The position numbers and the translations under genes were made by a program. From positions 1 to 20,347 of the forward strand of contig JAFLUQ010000028.1 in the NCBI GenBank assembly GCA_022508735.1: 20,347 nucleotides of DNA, written 5' to 3'. The number at the start of each line of letters is the position of its first letter. Positions within the stretch are counted from its first letter, which is position 1. Below are positions 8,326-13,853 of this stretch, piece after piece. This DNA is from Oscillospiraceae bacterium (GTDB lineage: Bacteria > Bacillota > Clostridia > UMGS1883). Under the pieces are notes generated by a model. The model was not told the origin of the DNA, searched no databases, and saw only the letters and a program-made list of their open reading frames with translations.

Positions 8326-8571
8326 ATGGCAGCCGATAAGGTTTACAGAGTTTTATCAATGTATAAGCAGATGCTGGACGGCGGAGTTGTTGACAAAGAC
8401 GAAGCCGCTGAGCGATATGATGTTAATGTGCGCAGCATTTTGCGTGATATAGCTGATATACGCGAGTTTATGGAGATGCGTTCACTTCAGACCGGAGATC
8501 GCAATACTGTCATATATGACCGTTCCCAAAAGGGGTACAGGATAAAGGTTCTACAATCAGACAGAGACTAA
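8326..8571 (+). CDS. Stand-alone HTH protein resembling the N-terminal domain of WYL regulators (81 aa)
   Basis: The sequence ADKVYRVLSMYKQMLDG, then EAAERYDVNVRSILRDIADIREF, then a wing (VIYDRSQKGYRIKV), is the HTH_11/DeoR-type winged helix that begins WYL-domain regulators. The protein stops after the wing, so the WYL sensing domain is absent. There is no downstream open frame that would supply it; a terminator follows within 35 bases. GGAGGG precedes the ATG by 6 bases and the frame is intact, so this looks like a genuine short regulator rather than a fresh truncation. The regulated genes are unknown; it could bind DNA constitutively or compete with a full-length paralogue. Confidence 0.75.
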   Translation: MAADKVYRVLSMYKQMLDGGVVDKDEAAERYDVNVRSILRDIADIREFMEMRSLQTGDRNTVIYDRSQKGYRIKVLQSDRD

Positions 8572-8603
8572 CAGCTGTCAGTGTAAGGGCGAAAATTATC
8601 TGC

Positions 8604-8640
8604 AAAAAAGGCCTGCCTATTGCGGCGGGCCTTTTCTTTT
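8604..8640 (+). terminator. Rho-independent terminator after the HTH gene
   Basis: AAAAGGCCTGCC (8606 on) pairs with GGCGGGCCTTTT with one G-T wobble around a short loop, followed by CTTTT. It closes the long plus-strand run that starts at glyA. Confidence 0.85.
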
Positions 8641-8673
8641 TACTTCTTGCTTCAAAATTTTTTAAAAAAAGTA

Positions 8674-8702
8674 TTGACAAACCTAACTTTATCCTGTATA
8701 AT
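8674..8702 (+). promoter_or_regulatory. Consensus sigma-A promoter of the tRNA-Asp/tRNA-Thr operon
   Basis: TTGACA (8674-8679), exact 17-bp spacer, TATAAT (8697-8702): full consensus, as expected for stable RNA. Transcription should start near 8709, about 29 nt before the first tRNA. Confidence 0.9.
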
Positions 8703-8737
8703 AGTCAAGGTGAGCACAGAACGGATTTGGACGATAT

Positions 8738-8814
8738 GGCCCGGTAGTACAGTTGGTTAGTACGCCAGCCTGTCACGCTGGAGGTCGAGGGTTCGAACCC
8801 CTTCCGGGTCGCCA
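8738..8814 (+). tRNA. tRNA-Asp (anticodon GTC)
   Basis: A complete 77-nt cloverleaf including encoded CCA. The acceptor stem GGCCCGG pairs with CCGGGTC (one G-T), the anticodon GTC is at 8772-8774, and the T-loop is GTTCGAACC. It is followed 3 nt later by tRNA-Thr. Confidence 0.97.
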
Positions 8815-8817
8815 TAT

Positions 8818-8893
8818 GCTGTCCTAGCTCAGCAGGCAGAGCACTTCCTTGGTAAGGAAGAGGTCGGCGGTTCGAATCCGCTGGACAGCTCCA
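8818..8893 (+). tRNA. tRNA-Thr (anticodon GGT)
   Basis: A complete 76-nt cloverleaf including CCA. Acceptor stem GCTGTCC/GGACAGC, anticodon stem CTTCC/GGAAG, anticodon GGT at 8851-8853, T-loop GTTCGAATC. Shares the promoter at 8674-8702 with tRNA-Asp. Confidence 0.97.
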
Positions 8894-8920
8894 AAACCAC
8901 CCCGGTTGGGGTGGTTTTTG
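8893..8920 (+). terminator. Terminator of the tRNA operon
   Basis: An 11-bp perfect stem AAAACCACCCC / GGGGTGGTTTT with a GGTT loop, ending in a T-run. It begins at the last base of the tRNA-Thr CCA. Confidence 0.93.
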
Positions 8921-9050
8921 TTATACAATAAATTTGCAGCTATGAATAGGGCCGTAAAAAAGTCGTGCCTCCACACTACAAAGCGAGTTTTTTTACACCT
9001 TCTGGTTGTTTTTTCATGAAGAAGCCATGAGTCACTCAAAGTCGACAGGT
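8921..9050. other. Intergenic stretch with an A/T-armed inverted repeat
   Basis: No gene is supported here. Bases 8954-8996 form an inverted repeat: GTAAAAAAGTCG on the left and CGAGTTTTTTTAC on the right, with an 18-base loop and one G-G mismatch. Depending on direction it could act as a weak bidirectional terminator. A minus-strand open frame crosses this area and the tRNA-Thr gene, but it is an antisense-tRNA artefact. Confidence 0.35.
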
Positions 9051-9080
9051 TTGACCAAAATTCACCTCTTGTCATATAAT
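9051..9080 (+). promoter_or_regulatory. Candidate sigma-A promoter for a small RNA
   Basis: TTGACC (9051-9056), 18-bp spacer, TATAAT (9075-9080). No reading frame starts soon downstream, but a terminator-like hairpin lies about 100 bases on, suggesting a short non-coding transcript. Confidence 0.5.
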
Positions 9081-9086
9081 GTATAG

Positions 9087-9211
9087 AGAGTGATGACGAA
9101 AGTGCAGACTGCTCTGGCCGTCCCTTTTCATGCGACGGGTGCTACAGTGGATAAACTAAGTAGAAGTTAATATAAAGCAGGGGTCGCTGTGGTAGGCAGC
9201 GGCCTCTTTTG
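9087..9211 (+). ncRNA. Candidate small non-coding RNA of unknown family
   Basis: A transcript started by the promoter at 9051-9080 would run about 125 nt. It would end at an 11-bp hairpin (GGGGTCGCTG with CAGCGGCCTC, around 9179-9206, two wobbles) followed by TTTT. Inside, CCGTC pairs with GACGG. There is no Shine-Dalgarno-preceded ORF. I do not recognise the sequence as 6S RNA, a T-box, or a common riboswitch. The downstream gene has its own promoter, so this does not look like its leader. Confidence 0.35.
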
Positions 9212-9237
9212 GTATGAAAATGGATCTAAATGACCTA

Positions 9238-9266
9238 TTGACACGGCAAGGTAAAAATGATAGAAT
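9238..9266 (+). promoter_or_regulatory. Promoter of the cysteine-rich small protein gene
   Basis: TTGACA (9238-9243), 17-bp spacer, TAGAAT (9261-9266). The predicted start near 9273 leaves only a short leader before AGGAGG (9276-9281) and ATG 9290. Confidence 0.8.
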
Positions 9267-9289
9267 AAAAGCAATAGGAGGATACCGCC

Positions 9290-9454
9290 ATGAAAAAATG
9301 TGTACTTGACGAAACCAAGATATGTAGTGACTGCGGCGAATGCAGCCGCTGCGACCTTGACCCTAATAAAACTTGCGACAGCTGCGGCAAATGTCTTGAG
9401 ACCGAGGCCGACAGCCGCGCCATATATATTGACAATATTATTCTTGATGAATGA
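9290..9454 (+). CDS. Cysteine-rich small protein, probable metal binder (54 aa)
   Basis: A 54-residue frame with its own consensus promoter, a perfect AGGAGG site 8 bases before the ATG, and a hairpin directly after the stop. The translation begins MKKCVLDETKICSDCGECSRC and continues DLDPNKTCDSCGKCLE, then an acidic C-terminus ending IYIDNIILDE. Eight cysteines fall mainly in CxxC spacing (CSDCGEC, CDSCGKC), like a small zinc-ribbon or iron-sulfur-like module. I recall similar short unnamed proteins in Clostridia, but no function. It is not membrane-bound and has no signal peptide. The regulatory signals argue strongly that it is expressed. Confidence 0.8.
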   Translation: MKKCVLDETKICSDCGECSRCDLDPNKTCDSCGKCLETEADSRAIYIDNIILDE

Positions 9455-9458
9455 TAAG

Positions 9459-9492
9459 CAGGGGCTCAGCCGGGGGTTGAGCCCCTGTTGTA
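9459..9492 (+). terminator. Hairpin after the cysteine-rich gene
   Basis: CAGGGGCTCA pairs with TGAGCCCCTG around a GC-rich loop (9459-9487). The following bases TTGTAC make only a weak U-tract, so termination may be partial. Confidence 0.55.
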
Positions 9493-9503
9493 CAAAAAAA
9501 TTA

Positions 9504-9533
9504 TGCAACCGAATTCAGTTTTCAGGCACTATA
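9504..9533 (+). promoter_or_regulatory. Possible ECF-type promoter before the sigma factor gene
   Basis: TGCAACC (9504-9510), a 16-bp spacer, then CACTATA (9527-9533). The AACC-type -35 with a 16-bp spacer resembles promoters recognised by ECF sigma factors, and no good sigma-A promoter is visible here. If real, the gene would be autoregulated. Confidence 0.4.
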
Positions 9534-9555
9534 TAAGTGAAAGGAGGGGAGAGCG

Positions 9556-11115
9556 ATGCCGGGGGAGGACTACATAGCCGAGTTTTCAAAGGAGTATATT
9601 GGCAAGCTGTTCTATTTCTGCCTTAAAAAGACTGGAAATACGCACGAGGCTGAAGAGCTCAGCGCAGAAATAACAATGCATATTATTTCTGCATTGAGAA
9701 GAGGGACGCAGCCCCGCAGCTTCCCGGCGTGGGTGTGGCGGATAGCGCGCAACCGCTATAGCCGGTGGGCAGAAAACAAACACAGTTTCCGGAAAAACTC
9801 TATGGAAGCCGAACTCTGTTCCGACTCTCCGGAGGACGGACTTATCCGTGCAGAGGAGCTTTCGCTGCTCCGGCGTGAGCTGGCCTTCACTGTCGCAGAG
9901 TATCGTAGAGTTGTTGTAGCCTATTATATCGAGGACAGAAGCGTGAAGGACATTGCTAAAAGCCTTTCCCTATCCGAAAATACGGTAAAGTCCAAGCTTT
10001 ACCGCGCCAGAAATATTTTGAAGGAGGGTATGAATATGGCAAGAGAATTCGGAGCAAAGAGTTATAAACCGGAAAGCGTAGGCTTTTCAGCTACAGGGAG
10101 ACTGCCCAGTGGGCTGCCGTGGTCGGCAGTGAACCGAAAAATCCCAAATAATATCTTGCTTGCTGCCAGCAATAATCCATCCACGGCAGAGGAGCTTGCT
10201 ATGGAGCTTGGGGTGGCCCTGCCCTATATGGAGGAGGAGATAGAGCTGCTTGTTGAGGCGACGCTGCTGAAAAAGGTTGGCGGAAAGTATGTAACCAACT
10301 TCCTGATTGAGAGTTTGGAAATCCAGCGGGAGGTATACCGCGCTGTGAAAAACAATTCCGAGGCGAGGAGTGCGGTCATCAACGAGATAGCGGAGGATTG
10401 TTTGCCGGCAATACGCGGCCTTGTGTATTGTCCGCTGACCGATGAAGAACTGAAATGGTGGGTCGTGCTGGACCTTGTGGATCAGCTTATCAACAACATC
10501 AAGGGATATGACGGCAAGTGGCCTGTCCGTGATAACGGCGAGGACTGGGGCTTTATGGGCTATGAGAACACTATCAATGAGCTTTGTGAAGTGGTGGGCT
10601 GTAATTGTATGGGAAATGAAAAAGTGTTCTATCAGCACTATACAATCAAGCCTTACGGCCTGCGTGATCGAATTGGCGAGCTAGGTTATGTGCCTACTCT
10701 CCTGCTTGGCGACATTATCAGCAGGGGCCGCAGAATTGACTCTCTCTCTGCTTCTGAGGCGGAGCACTGGAAACAGATAGAAAAGGGCTTTGCCCATGCC
10801 GATTCGGAGGGGAATGTTATTCCCGACATTATGGTCATAGAGGGCGATAACTGGAACAAGATACATGAGCTTTATAAGTCGCATCCGTGCTTCAATGATA
10901 TGCGGCAGAGCTTTCAGTCAGTATTTGAAGAGCTTATAGAAATTTTCAGAAAATACGGCGGAGAGTTATTCTGCGAGCAGATCGCATGCTACGCCTATTT
11001 CGATATTTACCATCTCCGCACTATAACCATTAAGGATGAGGTGGAGAGCGGACGGCTTATTGTTCCAACCGAGCCGGACAGGAGCGCAATAGCAATGTGT
11101 ATTGAAGTGAAGTAA
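9556..11115 (+). CDS. ECF-type sigma-70 factor with a long C-terminal wHTH/sensor extension (519 aa)
   Basis: Residues about 10-75 match sigma region 2 (KEYIGKLFYFCLKKTGNTHEAEEL, then FPAWVWRIARNRY). Residues about 100-158 match region 4, with its HTH RSVKDIAKSLSLSENTVKSKLYRAR. Classical ECF factors end near residue 170-190; this one continues for about 350 residues. Residues about 195-250 (NNILLAASNNPSTAEELAMELGV, then a wing-like KKVGGKYVTNF) look like a second winged helix of ArsR/MarR type. Residues 260-519 are an unrecognised alpha/beta region with a WWV aromatic patch and scattered cysteines. AGGAGGGG precedes ATG 9556, and a terminator follows. No anti-sigma gene is adjacent, so the extension may replace it as the sensor. 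Regulon unknown. Confidence 0.82.
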   Translation: MPGEDYIAEFSKEYIGKLFYFCLKKTGNTHEAEELSAEITMHIISALRRGTQPRSFPAWVWRIARNRYSRWAENKHSFRKNSMEAELCSDSPEDGLIRAEELSLLRRELAFTVAEYRRVVVAYYIEDRSVKDIAKSLSLSENTVKSKLYRARNILKEGMNMAREFGAKSYKPESVGFSATGRLPSGLPWSAVNRKIPNNILLAASNNPSTAEELAMELGVALPYMEEEIELLVEATLLKKVGGKYVTNFLIESLEIQREVYRAVKNNSEARSAVINEIAEDCLPAIRGLVYCPLTDEELKWWVVLDLVDQLINNIKGYDGKWPVRDNGEDWGFMGYENTINELCEVVGCNCMGNEKVFYQHYTIKPYGLRDRIGELGYVPTLLLGDIISRGRRIDSLSASEAEHWKQIEKGFAHADSEGNVIPDIMVIEGDNWNKIHELYKSHPCFNDMRQSFQSVFEELIEIFRKYGGELFCEQIACYAYFDIYHLRTITIKDEVESGRLIVPTEPDRSAIAMCIEVK

Positions 11116-11139
11116 ACATTACTTTACTCATAAAGCAAG

Positions 11140-11170
11140 GGAGGAAGCGCCCGGCGTTTCCTCCTTTTTC
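11140..11170 (+). terminator. Terminator after the sigma factor gene
   Basis: A 10-bp stem GGAGGAAGCG / CGTTTCCTCC (one wobble), loop CCCGG, then TTTTT at 11165-11169. Confidence 0.9.
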
Positions 11171-11227
11171 ATATGCAATTTCGGCAAAACGTGAGAAGAT
11201 TATGAGGATTTTATTTGTAAAAAGGTC

Positions 11228-11256
11228 TTGACGAAACAGTATTTTTGTGGTATTAT
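11228..11256 (+). promoter_or_regulatory. Promoter of tadA
   Basis: TTGACG (11228-11233), 17-bp spacer, TATTAT (11251-11256). The predicted start near 11263 is only about 3 bases before the tadA ATG, which would make the mRNA nearly leaderless. Confidence 0.7.
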
Positions 11257-11265
11257 TATAAAGCT

Positions 11266-11715
11266 ATGGAAAATAAGTTCATGAGACTTGCAATAGAAGA
11301 AGCGAAAAAGGCGCTCGTTATGGGTGAAATCCCGGTGGGGGCGGTGGTCGTTCACGGCGAAGAGGTCATCGGACGCGGGCATAATTTGTGCGAGACCGAC
11401 CGCGATGCCACGGCCCATGCAGAGATCATTGCCATCCGCGAAGCTTCCCGGAATTTGGGGGATTGGCGGCTTAACGAGTGTGAGCTTTATGTCACGCTGG
11501 AACCGTGCACTATGTGCGCGGGAGCCATTATCAACGCGCGGCTGGGCAAGCTCATTTTCGGAGCCTATGACCCGGAGTACGGCGGCGCCGGCGGGCGGAT
11601 CGACCTTTTTGCGCGGCACTGCTTCGGAGCCGGGACGGAAGTTTACGGCGGTGTGATGCGCGGTGAGTGCGAGACGATGCTGAACGAGTTTTTTGATGGC
11701 ATGAGAAAAAAATAA
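11266..11715 (+). CDS. tadA: tRNA adenosine(34) deaminase (149 aa)
   Basis: This enzyme deaminates A34 to inosine in the wobble position of tRNA-Arg(ACG). The zinc motif is H51-A-E53 followed by P-C81-TM-C84, with VGAVVV, HNLCE, DWRLN and the C-terminal AYDPEYGGAGGRIDLF and FF-terminal features of bacterial TadA. Length is normal. I place the start at ATG 11266 (MENKFMRLAIEEAKKAL, the usual N-terminus). There is no Shine-Dalgarno, and the promoter predicts a transcript starting only a few bases earlier; ATG 11281 is the alternative. The stop is 3 nt before a tRNA-Ser fragment with no terminator between, so the tRNA was probably transcribed together with tadA. Confidence 0.95.
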   Translation: MENKFMRLAIEEAKKALVMGEIPVGAVVVHGEEVIGRGHNLCETDRDATAHAEIIAIREASRNLGDWRLNECELYVTLEPCTMCAGAIINARLGKLIFGAYDPEYGGAGGRIDLFARHCFGAGTEVYGGVMRGECETMLNEFFDGMRKK

Positions 11716-11718
11716 TAC

Positions 11719-11759
11719 GGAGCGGTATCGAAGTGGTCATAACGGGACTGACTCGAAAT
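11719..11759 (+). pseudogene. 5' half of a host tRNA-Ser(CGA) split by integration
   Basis: The bases align position by position with the first half of the intact tRNA-Ser at 11,925: acceptor GGAGCGG, TA, D-arm TCGAAGTGGTCATAACGGG, anticodon stem ACTGA (11747-11751), anticodon loop CTCGAAA (11752-11758). The sequence then leaves tRNA homology. Its missing half is at 18,433-18,488: ACTGA pairs with TCAGT there and GGAGC pairs with GCTCC there, with a single acceptor mismatch (G6-A67). It begins 3 nt after the tadA stop, the original chromosomal position. Confidence 0.88.
11752..11759. repeat. Left attachment core (attL), CTCGAAAT
   Basis: Eight bases identical to 18,433-18,440; the flanking base differs on each side (a/t before, t/c after). 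The core covers the anticodon loop plus one stem base of the split tRNA. Its length fits the 6-8 bp overlap used by tyrosine recombinases. TCGAAAT recurs at 11,763-11,769. Confidence 0.8.
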
Positions 11760-11870
11760 TGGTCGAAATATGTCGAGAAATGGAAAATAAAAGAATATAT
11801 TGTAATATACCTTAACTCAAAGGAATTTGAGTGCGTTAAATCACCTAAAAGTTAATATAAGTTTATAACA

Positions 11871-11893
11871 TTTCCCACAATTAGTTCCCACAA
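11871..11893. repeat. Arm-type direct repeat pair, left end
   Basis: TTCCCACAA occurs twice with a 13-bp period (11,872-11,880 and 11,885-11,893). Related pairs GTTCCCTCA lie at 12,053-12,073 and 18,238-18,258, so this is probably a binding site for the integrase N-terminal domain. Confidence 0.6.
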
Positions 11894-11924
11894 GAGCAGG
11901 TTGTGAAAATGTTAAAATATATAG

Positions 11925-12016
11925 GGAGAAGTATCGAAGCGGTCATAACGAGAACGACTCGAAATCGTTTTGGCGTGACGAGCGCCACGTGGGTTCGAAT
12001 CCCACCTTCTCCGCCA
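11925..12016 (+). tRNA. Element-borne tRNA-Ser (anticodon CGA)
   Basis: A complete 92-nt class II tRNA with encoded CCA. Acceptor GGAGAAG/CTTCTCC, anticodon stem AACGA/TCGTT, loop CTCGAAA with anticodon CGA at 11,960-11,962, long variable arm (TGGCG...CGCCA), T-stem GTGGG/CCCAC. It lies 165 bp inside the left core and has the same anticodon as the host gene that the element destroyed, but different acceptor and anticodon stem sequences, so it is not a duplication made by insertion. No strong own promoter is visible (a TAAAAT at 11,913-11,918 is the best -10). Read-through from tadA is plausible, because nothing resembling a terminator lies between. Confidence 0.96.
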
Positions 12017-12018
12017 CT

Positions 12019-12053
12019 ACGGGGTTTTTGCCTATGCAAGAACCCCGTTTTTG
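12019..12053 (+). terminator. Terminator of the element-borne tRNA-Ser
   Basis: ACGGGGTT (12,019-12,026) pairs with AACCCCGT (12,041-12,048), with an inner TTGC/GCAA pairing, followed by TTTTT. It lies 3 nt after the tRNA CCA. Confidence 0.9.
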
Positions 12054-12074
12054 TTCCCTCAAAAGTTCCCTCAG
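12053..12074. repeat. Arm-type direct repeat pair beside the integrase gene
   Basis: GTTCCCTCA at 12,053-12,061 and 12,065-12,073 (12-bp period). The same pair occurs near the right end at 18,238-18,258 (11-bp period), in the same orientation. Confidence 0.6.
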
Positions 12075-12100
12075 ATACAAATCCGTTGCATTTCGACCAC

Positions 12101-13402
12101 TTAGATGTCGATCAGGGCAGATAATGTTTCCAGGGATATTCTTTTTGAGCTTAAATCTAAATGTGCGTATATGTTTGCAGTCGTTTTATAATCGCTGTGA
12201 CCGAGCCATTCTTGAATATCCTTCATCGTTACCCTGCCTTTCCCTTTGTTCAGAAGCAGCGAGGCACAGGTGTGTCTTAAGTCATGGAACCTTATGCTTC
12301 TCATATTGTTGTCTTTGAGCAGTTTATGAAAAGAATATGTTATGTAGTCAGGTTTAATTAAATTGCCTGACTCATCCACCATAATATAATCAAGCCATTT
12401 ATTGTTGTAGGCTCGTTTGAGCCCTTTTTTATTGTCATCCTGACTTTGTTTTAATTCTAAAAGCCGATTCTTTATTTCGGAGGAAAGAGGCATCGTTCTC
12501 ATAGTAGCAACAGTCTTTGTATTGTTCTTTGCTATAAGAGTGTTTTTCCCGTCAACTCTTGTTGAGATAACTGCATGATTTACATAAAAAATGTTGTTAT
12601 CAAAGTCAAAGGCAGACCATCTCAATCCTACGCATTCACTTCTCCTAAGACCGTAAAAACTTGCAAACAATACAGCTATTTCCAATTTGCTGCCTTTTGT
12701 CAGCTCAATAAGCGTGTTTACTTCTTCTGCGGAGTAGTAGTTTCCAACAAACTTATTTTTCTCCGGTTTTTCAACTTCCTCAATGGGGTTTTCTTTTATG
12801 TAACCCATTTTTCGAGCATAACATAAAGATAATCTGATTATTGCATGGTAGTGAATCACTGTATTTGGTTTAACTCTATCCAATTGCACATCATAAAAAT
12901 CCTGTATGTCTTTAGCTGTCAGATCTTTAAGCCTGATTTTCTTTTTCCTGAAATAAGGCTCTATGGGATTCTTCACACTTTCGCAATAACTGGAATAAGT
13001 TGTTTCTTCGATCCGTTTTTTCCGTTTCTTGGTCAATGGCAAATACATTTTTAGATAATCTGCAAACAAAAGATTTGAAACTTGCTCGGCTGATAATTCT
13101 GATAATGTTATTTTGTCAAGCACAGCGCTCAGAAGCTGTGGTTCAATTGGTTGTGTCTCGTCAATCGCTGTGTCCTCCTTAATCTCATGATAACATAAAT
13201 CTTCGCGAGGAATTTCAAATTCCCGTAATATCTGCCGTGACATTGCATCTGCTTTTGTTTTGTTCCCCTTAACAGGCAGCTTTGTCGGAAACCATTTTTC
13301 TTTTCGCTTACCTCTCACATTCGTATATACCATTACGGCATAATATAATCCTCTCTTTTCTCTGATATAGTTTTTCACATCAATGTACTGTTCCTTTTCC
13401 AT
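12101..13402 (-). CDS. Tyrosine recombinase / integrase (433 aa)
   Basis: A site-specific recombinase expected to integrate and excise the element. The N-terminal part (about 1-60) is a three-strand arm-binding-like domain (GLYYAVMVYTNVRGKRKEKWF). Residues about 110-205 form the SAM-like core-binding domain. The C-terminal catalytic domain has R253 (GLRRSE), K296 (NTKT), H373-xx-R376 (RFHDLRHTCAS), H402 (EWLGHSDYKTT) and nucleophile Y412 (ANIYAHL), so it is complete. It is of the Tn916/phage type found in Firmicutes. GGAGGT precedes the ATG by 8 bases. The gene sits at the left end next to the tRNA, reading toward the attachment core, the usual arrangement. More GC-balanced than the RT genes. 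Confidence 0.96.
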   Translation of the reverse strand: MEKEQYIDVKNYIREKRGLYYAVMVYTNVRGKRKEKWFPTKLPVKGNKTKADAMSRQILREFEIPREDLCYHEIKEDTAIDETQPIEPQLLSAVLDKITLSELSAEQVSNLLFADYLKMYLPLTKKRKKRIEETTYSSYCESVKNPIEPYFRKKKIRLKDLTAKDIQDFYDVQLDRVKPNTVIHYHAIIRLSLCYARKMGYIKENPIEEVEKPEKNKFVGNYYSAEEVNTLIELTKGSKLEIAVLFASFYGLRRSECVGLRWSAFDFDNNIFYVNHAVISTRVDGKNTLIAKNNTKTVATMRTMPLSSEIKNRLLELKQSQDDNKKGLKRAYNNKWLDYIMVDESGNLIKPDYITYSFHKLLKDNNMRSIRFHDLRHTCASLLLNKGKGRVTMKDIQEWLGHSDYKTTANIYAHLDLSSKRISLETLSALIDI

Positions 13403-13403
13403 A

Positions 13404-13418
13404 TTATTTTACCTCCAT
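13404..13418 (-). promoter_or_regulatory. Possible 4-codon leader minicistron (MEVK) before the integrase
   Basis: On the minus strand a perfect AAGGAGG (13,425-13,431) lies 6 bases before ATG GAG GTA AAA TAA. The stop is one base before the integrase ATG (13,402), and the minicistron contains the integrase Shine-Dalgarno GGAGGT. Ribosomes terminating here could reinitiate on or block the integrase start. It could be coincidental. Confidence 0.3.
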
Positions 13419-13853
13419 AAAAATCCTCCTTGTCAGGTCAGTATCCGCACGATATTGATTATAATATTTGAGTTATATGACAGGCGGCTATATTCTGCCG
13501 CTGCTACTTTGGGCGATTAGTATGTGGCATTTTTTATATGATATCACTTGAAATGTAATATGAAGTTGTTTATACTTGGTATGCTAATAACGTAGCATAC
13601 GAGACCAATGACGTTACCTATTTGATGTTGATATGCTCTCCATATATACAAACCCTATTATAATATATAAGCATAAAAAGCGAGTACAGTTTTAAGGCTG
13701 TACTCGTTAAAAACTATGTGAGCAGATATATTAAGTACTGCAATCACTCTTTATAAACTCAAACACTTGGCCTCTTGGAGTAGTCCACGGTGTTAATTAA
13801 GCTATCCATTCAGGAAGATTTTATGTGTAAATTATAAGGTTAAAATATCTTTG
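13419..13853. other. Intergenic region between integrase and the 661-aa RT gene
   Basis: About 435 AT-rich bases without a credible gene. It holds an 8-bp perfect inverted repeat GTATGCTA (13,579-13,586) / TAGCATAC (13,593-13,600), which could be an operator or hairpin. Plus-strand promoter-like boxes are TTGAAA (13,548-13,553), 17 bp, TATACT (13,571-13,576). A strong hairpin lies at 13,681-13,706. I found no clear integrase promoter. The last 100 bases before the RT stop show nothing recognisable. Confidence 0.45.
13675..13706 (-). terminator. Terminator downstream of the RT operon
   Basis: On the minus strand CGAGTACAG / CTGTACTCG (9-bp perfect stem, 13,681-13,689 with 13,698-13,706) is followed by CTTTTT. 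It separates RT transcription from the integrase gene. On the plus strand the run after the stem is TTAAAAA, so it is directional. Confidence 0.75.

Noticed and set aside
8824..9075. Minus-strand 83-codon open frame ending in a RIRTADLFLTKE-type peptide
   Set aside because: Its C-terminal part is the reverse complement of the tRNA-Thr gene; this peptide is a known artefact of antisense tRNA translation.
11989..12318. Plus-strand frames running through the element tRNA-Ser and its terminator
   Set aside because: They overlap the tRNA, the terminator and the end of the integrase gene, and lack ribosome binding sites.
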